Below are positions 49,931 to 59,066 of a stretch of DNA of 64,000 nt, piece after piece. Both the position numbers and the translations under genes were made by a program. The DNA is from Allokutzneria multivorans (GTDB taxonomy: Bacteria; Actinomycetota; Actinomycetes; Mycobacteriales; Pseudonocardiaceae): positions 310,001 to 374,000 of the forward strand of contig NZ_BAABAL010000006.1 in the NCBI RefSeq assembly GCF_039537405.1. The letters are read 5' to 3'. Positions within the stretch are counted from its first letter, which is position 1, and each line of letters begins with the position of its first letter. The notes under the pieces are model-generated. The model did not search any database. It had not been told where the DNA came from and saw only the letters and a program-made list of their open reading frames with translations.

Positions 49931-50932
49931 TCAACCGGTGCAAACGTCCACGAACAACTCGGCGAGCACGGGTTCGATGGGGTTGGCGTAACCGACCGTC
50001 CCGCCCTGGTTACCCGCGAAGTGGAGCCCGATCACGCGCCCGGACTGGTCGACGACGGCGGCCCCGGAGTCGCCCCGGTCACCGAAGCGCCCCGCCGCCA
50101 CCTCCACGCGGACCTGGTCGCGCATCCGTCGCACGCCGAGGCCGGCGCCGTAGTCGAGCTGCACGGTCGCGTCCACCGACACCACGACGCCCGCCGTGAG
50201 CCCGGTGCTGCGACCCCGCTTGCGCACCGGAGCGCCGATGCGCGCCGCCGCGTGACCGGTGATCGGACCGATGCCCACGATCGCGGGCTCGGTGGCGCTG
50301 CCGGAGCGGAACCTGATCAGCGCGGCGTCCACTTTGGACGAGAGAGCGCCGCGCGCGAGGCTGCCGCACACGTCGTCCGGGCACCGTCCACCGTCCACTC
50401 TGGACGGATGGGTCAGCTCGTCGCCGATCGCCCAGCCGTCATCGACGCACGCGACGTGGAAACTGGTCAGCCCCAGCACTTCCCCGCTGCCGAGCCGGTC
50501 GGTGACGAGCACTCCGAGCGTGCCCACCGTGACGTACTCGCCGTACTCCGGCGCGAGCGGCGGCCCGAGCCGGATCGGCCTGCACGGACCGACGCTGATC
50601 CCGCCGACCAGGGTCGAGTACGCCTCGGGCGGTGGTTCCGGAGCGGAGTCCGCGCGCATCAGCGCCGTGTGCGCCACGACGTCGTCGCGCACCACGTCGA
50701 CCGGAACGCCCTCCACCTCGCGCGGCAGGATGTTCCTTGCCGCCACACGGTTCTCGGGGAGCTTGTCGAGCACCGACACCGAGATCGCCAGCCGCCCCGT
50801 CGGCAGCCCCGCGACGCGCTGCTGCGCGATGTCCACGCCGACAACCCCTGGCAGATCGAGAAAAGCGTCTTCGACCCGCCGTTTGACCGGTCGGATCTCG
50901 TCCCTGCGCCAAGCCCGGGTGTCGCCCGCCAT
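49931..50932 (-). CDS. Trypsin-like serine peptidase domain protein, apparently cytoplasmic
   Basis: A 333-residue protein without signal peptide. An N-terminal region (1-95, FLDLPGVVGVDIAQQRVAGL) precedes a chymotrypsin-like domain with probable His in LTSFHVACVDD, and nucleophile Ser in GDRGDSGAAVVDQSGRVIGLHFAG. The usual TAGH context is replaced by TSFH. ATG at 50932 follows GAGGAGGG. Its function is unknown; possible intracellular protease or pseudo-protease. It carries two palindrome variants (50327-50339, 50393-50405). Confidence 0.75.
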   Translation of the reverse strand: MAGDTRAWRRDEIRPVKRRVEDAFLDLPGVVGVDIAQQRVAGLPTGRLAISVSVLDKLPENRVAARNILPREVEGVPVDVVRDDVVAHTALMRADSAPEPPPEAYSTLVGGISVGPCRPIRLGPPLAPEYGEYVTVGTLGVLVTDRLGSGEVLGLTSFHVACVDDGWAIGDELTHPSRVDGGRCPDDVCGSLARGALSSKVDAALIRFRSGSATEPAIVGIGPITGHAAARIGAPVRKRGRSTGLTAGVVVSVDATVQLDYGAGLGVRRMRDQVRVEVAAGRFGDRGDSGAAVVDQSGRVIGLHFAGNQGGTVGYANPIEPVLAELFVDVCTG

Positions 50933-51061
50933 GATGCCCTCCTCGTCAGAGCTGGCATCCGCACATCCCATGAAACACGCGCAGTTAGACGATCGTCACA
51001 CGACGTCACCCGAACGGCCCCCGCCCGCGTAGGTGTTTGCCCTACGCACGGCCGCAACGAC

Positions 51062-51114
51062 GTACCCAATGTGGCATTTGTTGCGCCAGACGAAACCAAC
51101 GCCACATTGGGTAC
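51062..51114. repeat. 53-bp near-perfect palindrome after murB
   Basis: GTACCCAATGTGGC (51062-51075) and GCCACATTGGGTAC (51101-51114) are perfect 14-bp arms; the inner 25 bases also pair imperfectly. It lies 68 bp past the minus-strand murB stop. It may be a terminator and also a dispersed intergenic element, since the degenerate fourth unit of the array at 43065 shares CCAA-GGCATT. Confidence 0.75.
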
Positions 51115-51181
51115 TTCAGTCCGCGCTGAGGGGACCGAGGAGGAGTGCGGTGAACGTGGTGGCGCGCAAGGAGAACGGGTT

Positions 51182-52261
<1,080 letters not shown>

Positions 52262-52287
52262 GGCCGCCAACGGTAGCCTGACGCGCC

Positions 52288-52788
52288 GTGGCCACCAGCA
52301 CCGAGACCTCACACGAGTTCCCGTTCCCGGCGCCCGCGCTGCTCGCGGCGCTGACGGACGCGGACTACCTGCGCGCGCGGCTCGCCGCGGTCGGCGGGGG
52401 CAAGGCGGAGCTCCTCTCGCACGAGAGCACCGACGGCGAGAGCAAGGCGGTGCTCAAACAGGGCGTACCCGCCGACAAGCTGCCCTCGTTCGTCCGCACG
52501 CTGATCAACGGCGACCTGGTGATCGAGCGCACCGAGCGCTGGCGCGCCGCCGGGGAGGGCGCCGTCGGCACGGTCGTCGCCTCGGTGCCAGGAGCCCCGG
52601 CCTCGATCAACTGCTCGCTCCAGCTGCGGCCGAGCGGCACGGGGTCGCAGCTGCTCAGCTCGCTGGAGGTGCGGGTGTCGCTGCCCTTCGTCGGCGGCAA
52701 GGTGGAGAAGGCGATCGTGGAGCAGATCGGCAAGCTGCTCGACGCGGAGAACACCTTCACGCTGAGCTGGCTGACCGGCAAGCCGTGA
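52288..52788 (+). CDS. DUF2505 protein
   Basis: A 166-residue SRPBCC-like protein of family DUF2505 (Rv0481c): EFPFPAPALLAALTDADYLRARLAAVGG, VERTERW-like VIERTERWRA, and a C-terminal amphipathic helix (GKVEKAIVEQIGKLLDAENTF). START-like folds bind hydrophobic ligands; the ligand is unknown. GTG start at 52288. Its TGA overlaps the next GTG start. Confidence 0.85.
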   Translation: MATSTETSHEFPFPAPALLAALTDADYLRARLAAVGGGKAELLSHESTDGESKAVLKQGVPADKLPSFVRTLINGDLVIERTERWRAAGEGAVGTVVASVPGAPASINCSLQLRPSGTGSQLLSSLEVRVSLPFVGGKVEKAIVEQIGKLLDAENTFTLSWLTGKP

Positions 52789-53615
52789 ACCAGGCACGCC
52801 GCAAGCCCCGGTTCGCGGCGGGCCGGGCGCGTGCGCTCGGCCTGCCGACCCGGGGCACCACCAACCCCAACCGGCTGCGCCGCGTCGACCGCTGGATGGC
52901 GGCGAACCCGCGCGTCGGCGAGGTGCTGCGCGCGGCGGCCGACCCGCTGGTGATCGACCTCGGCTACGGCTCCTCGCCGGTGACCACCGTGGAGATGGCG
53001 CAGCGCCTTCGCGTCGTCCGAGCGGACCTGCGCGTGCTCGGCCTGGAGATCGACGCCGAGCGCGTCGCCGCCGGGGCCGCGGTCGCCGACCCGCCGCTGC
53101 TGGACTTCCGGCGCGGCGGCTTCGAGCTGGCCGGGCGGCGGCCCGACCTGGTGCGCGCGTTCAACGTGCTGCGCCAGTACAGCGAGTCCGACGCCGAGCA
53201 GGCGTGGCGCACGATCCTGGACGGCCTGGCCCCCGGCGGCCTACTGGTCGAGGGCACGTGCGACGAGATCGGCAGGCGGTGCTGCTGGGTCACGCTGGAC
53301 GCCTCCGGGCCGCTGACGATGACCTTCGCCTGCAAGCCCTCCGACCTCGAGGTGCCGTCCGAGCTGGCCGAGCGGCTGCCGAAGTCGCTGATCCACCGCA
53401 ACGTGCCCGGCGAGCGCGTGCACGAGCTGCTCTCCGACCTGGACAGCTGCTGGGCCAACGCCGCGCCGTTCGTGCCCTTCGGTCCGCGCGCCAGGTGGGC
53501 CGAAGCCATCCGGCTGTTCGCCGAGCGGGGCTGGCCCGTGCGCGACAACCACCGCCGCTGGCGCCTCGGTGAGGTCACCGTCGACTGGGCCGCGGTCGCC
53601 CCCGCCGACCTCTAG
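52785..53615 (+). CDS. Class I SAM-dependent methyltransferase-like protein
   Basis: A 276-residue protein with Rossmann motif LVIDLGYGSSPVTTVEMA (about 58-75) and acidic GLEIDAERVAA, then DLVRAFNVLRQYSE and GLAPGGLLVEGTCDEIG, as in class I methyltransferases. The N-terminal 35 residues are basic. GTG start overlaps the DUF2505 stop (GTGA). Substrate unknown; DUF2505 linkage is conserved only by impression. Confidence 0.8.
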   Translation: MNQARRKPRFAAGRARALGLPTRGTTNPNRLRRVDRWMAANPRVGEVLRAAADPLVIDLGYGSSPVTTVEMAQRLRVVRADLRVLGLEIDAERVAAGAAVADPPLLDFRRGGFELAGRRPDLVRAFNVLRQYSESDAEQAWRTILDGLAPGGLLVEGTCDEIGRRCCWVTLDASGPLTMTFACKPSDLEVPSELAERLPKSLIHRNVPGERVHELLSDLDSCWANAAPFVPFGPRARWAEAIRLFAERGWPVRDNHRRWRLGEVTVDWAAVAPADL

Positions 53616-53625
53616 GGTCGAGCGC

Positions 53626-54351
53626 ATGGAGCACGCCGACTTCGTCAATCACGTGCGAGAGCAGGCCGTGGCGCTGCGCGAGGCCGCAGTGGCGGCCGGC
53701 CCGGACGCGAAGGTGCCGCCCTGCCCTGGCTGGACCGTCTTCGACCTGGTGCGGCACATCGCCAACGTGCACTCGCGAACCGCTGAAGTCCTTGTCGCAC
53801 AAGACATCACAGCTCCGCCGCAGTTCGCACGCGCACCGAAGCAGTGGGACGAGCTGCTGGTGTGGTGGGACGACGTGGCCGCCACGATGCTGGACCGCTT
53901 CGTCGAGCTGGACCTCGACAAGCCGACCTGGATGTTCGCTTCGATGCCCGGAAGCGTGCGCGTGTGGGCACGGCGGCAGGCGCACGAGACGGCCATCCAC
54001 CGGGTGGACGCGGACCTCGCGCACGGCGTGGACTCCCGGCTGATCTTCGATCCCCAGTTCGCGGCCGACGGCGTCGACGAACGCCTGATCGCGTTGCCGC
54101 TGGGCAACTTCAGCTCGTCGACCGCGAGCGGCACGGTCCTGTTCCACGCCGCCGACGCGGGCCGCGCGTGGACGATGACGCTGCGCCCCGGCCAGACGCC
54201 CGAGGTGACTCCGACTGCGGACCCCGCGCTCCACGCCGACGCCGTGGTCGCGGGGACGGCGGACGCGGTCTACCGGGCCATCTGGAACCGTCCGAGCACC
54301 GCAGTGGTCACCGGTGAGCGCGAACTGTTCGACGCGCTGCCCTCGATCTGA
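53626..54351 (+). CDS. Maleylpyruvate isomerase family mycothiol-dependent enzyme
   Basis: A 241-residue DinB/MDMPI-fold protein: CPGWTVFDLVRHIANVHSRTAEVL carries a metal-ligand His, RRQAHETAIHRVDADLA supplies HxxxH. The C-terminal domain (about 165-240) is the MDMPI_C type. Members are mycothiol S-transferases or isomerases; the reaction is unknown here. It fits an organism that makes mycothiol. ATG 10 bp after the methyltransferase stop. Confidence 0.85.
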   Translation: MEHADFVNHVREQAVALREAAVAAGPDAKVPPCPGWTVFDLVRHIANVHSRTAEVLVAQDITAPPQFARAPKQWDELLVWWDDVAATMLDRFVELDLDKPTWMFASMPGSVRVWARRQAHETAIHRVDADLAHGVDSRLIFDPQFAADGVDERLIALPLGNFSSSTASGTVLFHAADAGRAWTMTLRPGQTPEVTPTADPALHADAVVAGTADAVYRAIWNRPSTAVVTGERELFDALPSI

Positions 54352-54360
54352 CTATCTGAT

Positions 54361-55179
54361 TCACACCACGTCGAAAACGACGGGAAGGTGGTCCGACGCC
54401 TTCTGGAAGATCTCCGAGTTCGGCACCGAGAAGTCCCGCACGGTCGCCGAAGCGGTGTGGAAGCAGTAGTCCAGGCGCAGGACCGGCTCGTCGAGCTTGA
54501 TGGGGAACAACTGCGTGGGGAACGTCGGGCGCCCGGCCGGGCTCGCATCCTGGAGCCCCAAGGACTCCAGCAGTTCCGCGACCTCGCCCCGTTGCATGTC
54601 CGCGACGATCGGCGCCAGCGCTCCGGCGAGCACCGGGGCGCTCTCGTAAACGCCGCTCAGGTCGGGCAGATCGCTGGCCTTGAACGAGTTCAGATCGCCG
54701 ACGACAACGGTCGGAACGCTGGAGTCGATCTCCGGAGCCAGCGCCTTCACCTGCGAGACCCGCACGTCCTCGCTGAGGTCGTCCAGGTAGACGAGCACGA
54801 GTCGAAGTCCGCCGCGCACACGGGCGGAGATCGCGTTGCGCGTCGCGATCCGAACTGAGCGGACGTCTTCCAACTCAACATTGCTCAACAGGGTGAGACC
54901 GTTGTTGTGCCCCAACTCCGTCAACCGATCGTCGCCCAGGTTGACGCAGAAGGCGTACCTGTAGCCGAAGTGCTCGCAAATCTCGTCGGTCGTGAAGATC
55001 TCGTCCCACCGGAAAGTGTCGACGAGCCCGACGACATCGGCCCCCAGCTCCTGAACCGCCAGCTTCACCTCGGGCAGCCGCTGCGGCACGGGCGACGTGG
55101 TCTCGTACCCGTCGAAGCCGCCACTCATGATGTTGTAGCCAGCGATGCGCACGCGCCGACCATAGCCGGGGTTGCGCAT
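54361..55179 (-). CDS. Endonuclease/exonuclease/phosphatase family protein
   Basis: A 272-residue EEP-fold metal-dependent phosphodiesterase: AGYNIMSGG, VVVGDLNSFKASD, and SDHLPVVFDVV at the C-terminus give the Asn, Asp-x-Asn and His residues of the fold. LDYCFHTASAT precedes the last motif. Substrate unknown (nucleic acid, phospholipid or phosphoinositide). ATG at 55179 or GTG at 55152; no clear ribosome-binding site for either. Convergent with the preceding gene, 9 bp apart. Confidence 0.85.
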   Translation of the reverse strand: MRNPGYGRRVRIAGYNIMSGGFDGYETTSPVPQRLPEVKLAVQELGADVVGLVDTFRWDEIFTTDEICEHFGYRYAFCVNLGDDRLTELGHNNGLTLLSNVELEDVRSVRIATRNAISARVRGGLRLVLVYLDDLSEDVRVSQVKALAPEIDSSVPTVVVGDLNSFKASDLPDLSGVYESAPVLAGALAPIVADMQRGEVAELLESLGLQDASPAGRPTFPTQLFPIKLDEPVLRLDYCFHTASATVRDFSVPNSEIFQKASDHLPVVFDVV

Positions 55180-55214
55180 CGCTCGATCGTGACCGCCTGA
55201 CAGACTGACCAGCC

Positions 55215-56099
55215 ATGTCCAGCCCTGAACGCCGCTACGTCATCACCCTCGGCTGTCCCGACCGCTCCGGGATCGTCGCCAAGATCTCGACGTTCCTCGC
55301 GGAGTTCGGCGGTTGGATCGTGGAAGCGGCTTACCACACCGATCGCGAGACCAACTGGTTCTTCACCCGCCAGGAGGTCCTCGCCGACTCACTGCCCTTC
55401 GACCTCGCCGAGCTGCGCACGCGCTTCGCCAGAGTCGCCGCCGAGCTGGGCAGCCGCACCGACTGGCGGGTGAGCGACACCGGAGTGCCGCGCCGCGTGG
55501 TGCTGCTGGTGTCCAAGGCCGGGCACTGCCTCTACGACCTGCTCGGCCGCGTCGCCTCCGGCGAGCTGGACGTGGACGTGCGCGCCGTGATCGGCAACCA
55601 CGCGGACCTCGCCAACATCACCAGGGCGCACGGCATCCCGTTCCACCACGTGCCCTTCCCCGGCCCCGGCCAGAACCCCGACGGCAAGCAGGCGGCCTTC
55701 AACCAGATCCGTCAGATCGTCGACTCGCACCACCCCGACGCCGTGGTGCTGGCGCGGTTCATGCAGGTCCTGCCGCCGGAGCTGTGCGCGGCGTGGGCGG
55801 GCAAGGCGCTCAACATCCACCACAGCTTCCTGCCGTCCTTCATCGGCGCGCGCCCCTACCACCAGGCGTACGCGCGCGGCGTGAAGCTCGTCGGCGCGAC
55901 CTGCCACTACGTCACCGCCGAGCTCGACGCCGGGCCGATCATCGAGCAGGACATCGTGCGCGTCGACCACACCGACAGCAGCGGTGACATGGTCCGCAAG
56001 GGCCGCGACATCGAGAAGGTCGTGCTCGCGCGCGGCCTCCGCTGGCACGTCGAGGACCGCGTCCTGGTGCACGGCAACCGAACCGTGGTCTTCCACTAG
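55215..56099 (+). CDS. purU: Formyltetrahydrofolate deformylase PurU
   Basis: A 294-residue enzyme releasing formate from 10-formyl-THF and balancing one-carbon pools. N-terminal ACT domain (about 5-85, YVITLGCPDRSGIVAKISTFLAEFG) and C-terminal formyltransferase domain with Asn/His/Asp in LNIHHSFLPSFIGARPYHQAYARG and ELDAGPIIEQDIVRVDH. Single gene; a dispersed repeat element follows its stop. Confidence 0.96.
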   Translation: MSSPERRYVITLGCPDRSGIVAKISTFLAEFGGWIVEAAYHTDRETNWFFTRQEVLADSLPFDLAELRTRFARVAAELGSRTDWRVSDTGVPRRVVLLVSKAGHCLYDLLGRVASGELDVDVRAVIGNHADLANITRAHGIPFHHVPFPGPGQNPDGKQAAFNQIRQIVDSHHPDAVVLARFMQVLPPELCAAWAGKALNIHHSFLPSFIGARPYHQAYARGVKLVGATCHYVTAELDAGPIIEQDIVRVDHTDSSGDMVRKGRDIEKVVLARGLRWHVEDRVLVHGNRTVVFH

Positions 56100-56122
56100 C
56101 CCTCCGCCACCCGGGTCCACCA

Positions 56123-56233
56123 GTCTTCAAGACCCACAAACCCCACCCGCAACCGTCTTCAACCGCCCCCAACCCCGCCAGGGTTCGTAGCGGTTAGCGA
56201 TGATCGAAAGCGGGGTTTGGTTTACTTGAAGAC
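56123..56233. repeat. Intergenic repeat element with inverted ends
   Basis: About 111 bp bounded by GTCTTCAAGACCCAC... and ...TTTACTTGAAGAC; terminal 22-bp arms match at 16 or more positions. GTCTTCAAGAC is itself an 11-bp palindrome. Inside are a further GTCTTCAA and a hairpin AACCGC/GCGGTT with AACCC/GGGTT. Parts are identical to 25479-25522, and the inner hairpin resembles 2914-2969. It fills the gap between convergent purU and a methyltransferase gene and could terminate both. No coding capacity is seen. Confidence 0.78.
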
Positions 56234-56250
56234 CAGCGAACCGACGCGAG

Positions 56251-56823
56251 CTAGCCCTTCGTCAGTGCGAGCAACGGGAACACCGGCTCGAAGTCCTGGC
56301 CGTGGCCCACGAAGGAGCCCTCGCCGCACACGGAGAGCCCGTACCGCGCCCCCAAGGACTCGACGCGGGCGCGTTCATCTCGCGCACCGGGCATCGCGAT
56401 GTTGCCCTCCGCCAACCGGTGCGCGGCGCGTTTGTCCACAGTGCACACGAAAACACCGCCGGGCCGGAGCACCCGAGCGACCTCGCGCAGCACAGCCTCC
56501 GAGTCGGGCATGAGGTGCAGCAACCAGATCGCGGTCACGGCGGAGACGCTGGAGGACCGCGCGGGCAGGCGACGCGCGTCGGCCTGGGCGACCCGTCCCG
56601 GCAGGCGCTGGGTCGCGTGCCCCAGCATCGACAACGAAAGATCAACGCCAATTACCTGGCGAGTCATCGCAGCGGCCACGATCCCCGTGCCCACCGCGAC
56701 GTCGAGCACCGGGCCGGGCGGAAGCAGTCGTTCAACAGCGGAGGCGGCGGCACGAGCACGGGGCTCACCGCCGCGGGTCGAGTCGTAGTGCGCGGCTTCG
56801 ACCTCGTAGTCCGGCATGGTCAC
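56251..56823 (-). CDS. Class I SAM-dependent methyltransferase
   Basis: A 190-residue methyltransferase of the UbiE/Methyltransf_11 type: VLDVAVGTGIVAAAM, VIGVDLSLSMLGHA, and VARVLRPGGVFVCTV. The YDSTRGGEPRARA start recalls small-molecule methylases. GTG at 56823 overlaps the YbaK stop (GTGA); ATG at 56817 is an alternative. Substrate unknown. Confidence 0.87.
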   Translation of the reverse strand: MTMPDYEVEAAHYDSTRGGEPRARAAASAVERLLPPGPVLDVAVGTGIVAAAMTRQVIGVDLSLSMLGHATQRLPGRVAQADARRLPARSSSVSAVTAIWLLHLMPDSEAVLREVARVLRPGGVFVCTVDKRAAHRLAEGNIAMPGARDERARVESLGARYGLSVCGEGSFVGHGQDFEPVFPLLALTKG

Positions 56824-57368
56824 CGCCCCAAGCCCTCCACGACCTCGGCACCGGCCAGGCGGGCCAGCACGTCACCGGGGATGAAGAGCTTGCTGGAGCG
56901 CACACCGCTGCCGATCACCAGCTCGGGCGCTGCGGCCACGACGGAGTCGAGCAGGATCGGCCAGCCCTCCGGCAGCCCCACCGGAGTGATTCCCCCGTAG
57001 GCCATGCCGGTCAGGCTGACCGCCTCGTCCATGGGCGCGAACGACGCCTTGCGCGCCTCCAAACGCTTGCGCGCCAAGCCGTTCACGTCGGCGCGTGTGG
57101 TCGCCAGCACCAGGCACGCCGCGAAGCGCACGGTGTCGCCGCGCTTGCCGCTGATCACGACGCAGTTCGCCGAGGCGTCCAGCGGCGAACCGTACTTCTC
57201 GCAGAACGCGGCCGTGTCGGCCAGCTCGGGGTCGATCTCGGCGACCCCGACGCGGTCGCGGTCGGCGTCGGACAGCGCGCTGAGCGCCTTGGCGACCGGC
57301 TCGGCGAGCAGCTCCGGGTGCTCGGCGGCGGGCAGAACGGTGAGCGATCCGGCGATGGTCCAGGTCAT
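56820..57368 (-). CDS. YbaK/prolyl-tRNA-editing-like deacylase
   Basis: A 182-residue YbaK-domain protein: CVVISGKRGDTVRFAACLVLATTRAD, KASFAPMDEAVSLTGMAYGGITPVGLP and IGSGVRSSKLFIPGDVLARL. Such domains hydrolyse mischarged aminoacyl-tRNA (Ala- or Cys-tRNA-Pro). The conserved lysine in ARKRLEARKASFA fits. ATG overlaps the PfpI-gene stop (ATGA). Precise tRNA specificity is unknown. Confidence 0.88.
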   Translation of the reverse strand: MTWTIAGSLTVLPAAEHPELLAEPVAKALSALSDADRDRVGVAEIDPELADTAAFCEKYGSPLDASANCVVISGKRGDTVRFAACLVLATTRADVNGLARKRLEARKASFAPMDEAVSLTGMAYGGITPVGLPEGWPILLDSVVAAAPELVIGSGVRSSKLFIPGDVLARLAGAEVVEGLGR

Positions 57369-57919
57369 GCGCCCAGGCTAAACACCTTCAGGATCGCGGC
57401 GTTGAAGGCGTCCAGGTCCTTGGGCGAGCGGCTGGTGATCAGCTGCCACCCGTTGTGGTCGCAGACGAAGACCTCCTCGTCCACCCACGTCGCGCCCGCG
57501 TTGCGGATGTCCGTGGCGAGGCTCGGGAACGAGGTCAGCGTCTTGCCGCGCACGACGTCCGCTTCGACGAGCAGCCACGGCGCGTGGCAGATCGCCGCGA
57601 TCGGCTTGCCGGCGGCGACGAACTCCTTCACCAGGCGCACGGCGTGCGGGTTCATCCGCAGCTTGTCCGGGTTCGCCACCCCGCCGGGCAGCACGAGCCC
57701 CGCGTAGTCGGCGGCGACGGCCTCCTCGAAGGTGATGTCGACGGGGAAGGAGTCGGCGGGTTCCAGGTGGTTGAAAGCGCGCACGCTGCCCAGCTCGGGG
57801 CCGAGCAGTCGCGGTTCGGCGGGGGCGTCCAGCACGGCCTGCCACGGGGAGGTCAGCTCGACCTGCTCGATGCCCTCGTCGGCCACCATGAACGCGATTC
57901 TCTTCAGGTATTCGGCCAT
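57365..57919 (-). CDS. DJ-1/PfpI family glutamine amidotransferase-like protein
   Basis: A 184-residue DJ-1/PfpI protein with nucleophile Cys in IAAICHAPWLLVEADVVRGK and the Glu of the nucleophile elbow partner in GIEQVEL. Members include glyoxalase-III-like deglycases and proteases. VLPGGVANPDKLR and TSFPSLATDIRNAGATWVDEEV are typical. It heads a three-gene coupled set with YbaK and a methyltransferase. Confidence 0.9.
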   Translation of the reverse strand: MAEYLKRIAFMVADEGIEQVELTSPWQAVLDAPAEPRLLGPELGSVRAFNHLEPADSFPVDITFEEAVAADYAGLVLPGGVANPDKLRMNPHAVRLVKEFVAAGKPIAAICHAPWLLVEADVVRGKTLTSFPSLATDIRNAGATWVDEEVFVCDHNGWQLITSRSPKDLDAFNAAILKVFSLGA

Positions 57920-57928
57920 GCACTTCGG

Positions 57929-58672
57929 CTACCCACGAGACGGCCGGGCAAGCCAATCGCTGAGCAGCTCCCGCACACGGGGCCGGTGGGTGAGCAGCGG
58001 CGCCCGCGTCGGCAGCACTTCGAGCCGCCCGCGCGGGAACGCCGCCGCGACGGCCTCGCCGACCTCGCGCGGGTGCTGGCCGTCGCCGGTCGCCGCGATC
58101 ACCAGCACGTCCGCCTTCACCGCCGCCACCTGCGCGGGATCGCTCAGCGGGGCCTGGCCGGGAAGGGCGGCGAGCGCGTCGCCGAGCCGCATCAGCGCGG
58201 CGATCCTGGTGTCCACGTAGTCGCCGAGCTCCACGCCCCGGGGAAGGTGCTCCAGCATGAGTTCACGCAGCTCAGCACGGTCCCCACGAGCCACAGCGGC
58301 GGCTTGGCGGAGCAGCGGGAGGTCGGGGTCGCCGCGCGGCTCGGCCAGCGCGGCGGGCAGCAGCAGGGCGAGCCGGTCGAAGCGCTCCGGCTCGCGCGCG
58401 ACGAGGTTGATCAGTGCGGCGGCGCCGAGCGAGGTCCCGATGGCGGCGGTGGCGCCCACCTCCGAGGCAACCGCTGAAACGTCGTCGGCGACGCGCTCGT
58501 AGCGCCAGTACCCGGACGGGGCGCCGGGAGCGTCTCCGTGCCCCGGAAGCGTGAGCACGACGCGGGTACCGGGCAGGCCGGAAGCAGGCAGCCTCGCCTC
58601 GCCCGGTGTCGTCCCGAGGCCGGGAACGACGACGGTGACGGGGTCCCCGCAGCCGTGCGCCTGCCAGATCAC
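57929..58672 (-). CDS. Alpha/beta hydrolase
   Basis: A 247-residue hydrolase: VVVPGLGTTPGEARLP, nucleophile Ser in AIGTSLGAAALINLVA, Asp in VIAATGDGQHPREV, and a C-terminal His (LLTHRPRVRELL). GTG at 58672 overlaps the DUF2516 stop (GTGA), and the upstream open frame in this phase is a shadow. Substrate unknown. Confidence 0.83.
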   Translation of the reverse strand: MIWQAHGCGDPVTVVVPGLGTTPGEARLPASGLPGTRVVLTLPGHGDAPGAPSGYWRYERVADDVSAVASEVGATAAIGTSLGAAALINLVAREPERFDRLALLLPAALAEPRGDPDLPLLRQAAAVARGDRAELRELMLEHLPRGVELGDYVDTRIAALMRLGDALAALPGQAPLSDPAQVAAVKADVLVIAATGDGQHPREVGEAVAAAFPRGRLEVLPTRAPLLTHRPRVRELLSDWLARPSRG

Positions 58673-58962
58673 CAACGCGGGCCGCGCTGGACCTCGGCCA
58701 GCTTGGGGCGCACGTCGACGATGTAGACCAGCACCGCGACCAGCGCGGGCAGCCAGAAGAGCGCCCCGGGCCCGCCGAGCTGGAACAGGATCAGCGCTGC
58801 GGTGGAGCCGCCGGTGATGCCCAGCCACGCGGGCTTGGTCAGCTTCTCGGCGACGGTGAAGGCGTCGGCACGCTGCATGAGGGCGTGGCCGAACGCGTAC
58901 ACCCCGAACGGGATCGCCGCCCAGTAGATGACGAGCAGGATGATGACGTCTGGCCTCAGCAC
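58669..58962 (-). CDS. DUF2516 small membrane protein (Rv0476-like)
   Basis: A 97-residue protein with three membrane segments (about 5-25, 45-62, 66-84) and the motif DAFTVAEKLTKPAWLGI, typical of DUF2516. It sits next to hbhA as Rv0476 does. Function unknown. It ends coupled with the following hydrolase gene. Confidence 0.85.
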   Translation of the reverse strand: MLRPDVIILLVIYWAAIPFGVYAFGHALMQRADAFTVAEKLTKPAWLGITGGSTAALILFQLGGPGALFWLPALVAVLVYIVDVRPKLAEVQRGPRW

Positions 58963-59009
58963 GACTCCCAGCGTACGGGCAGTTCCGGTGTTCCGGAGCC
59001 CCCGAGCGC

Positions 59010-59050
59010 GTCAGGGCCCCTGATCCACGGGAGTGATCAGGGGCCCTGAC
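59010..59050 (-). terminator. Strong terminator after hbhA
   Basis: GTCAGGGCCCCTGATC (59010-59025) pairs over 16 bp without mismatch with GATCAGGGGCCCTGAC (59035-59050), nine-base loop, 16 bp past the minus-strand stop of the HbhA-like gene. It is the strongest terminator stem in the window. Confidence 0.85.
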
Positions 59051-59066
59051 GGGTTCGCGCCGGAGG

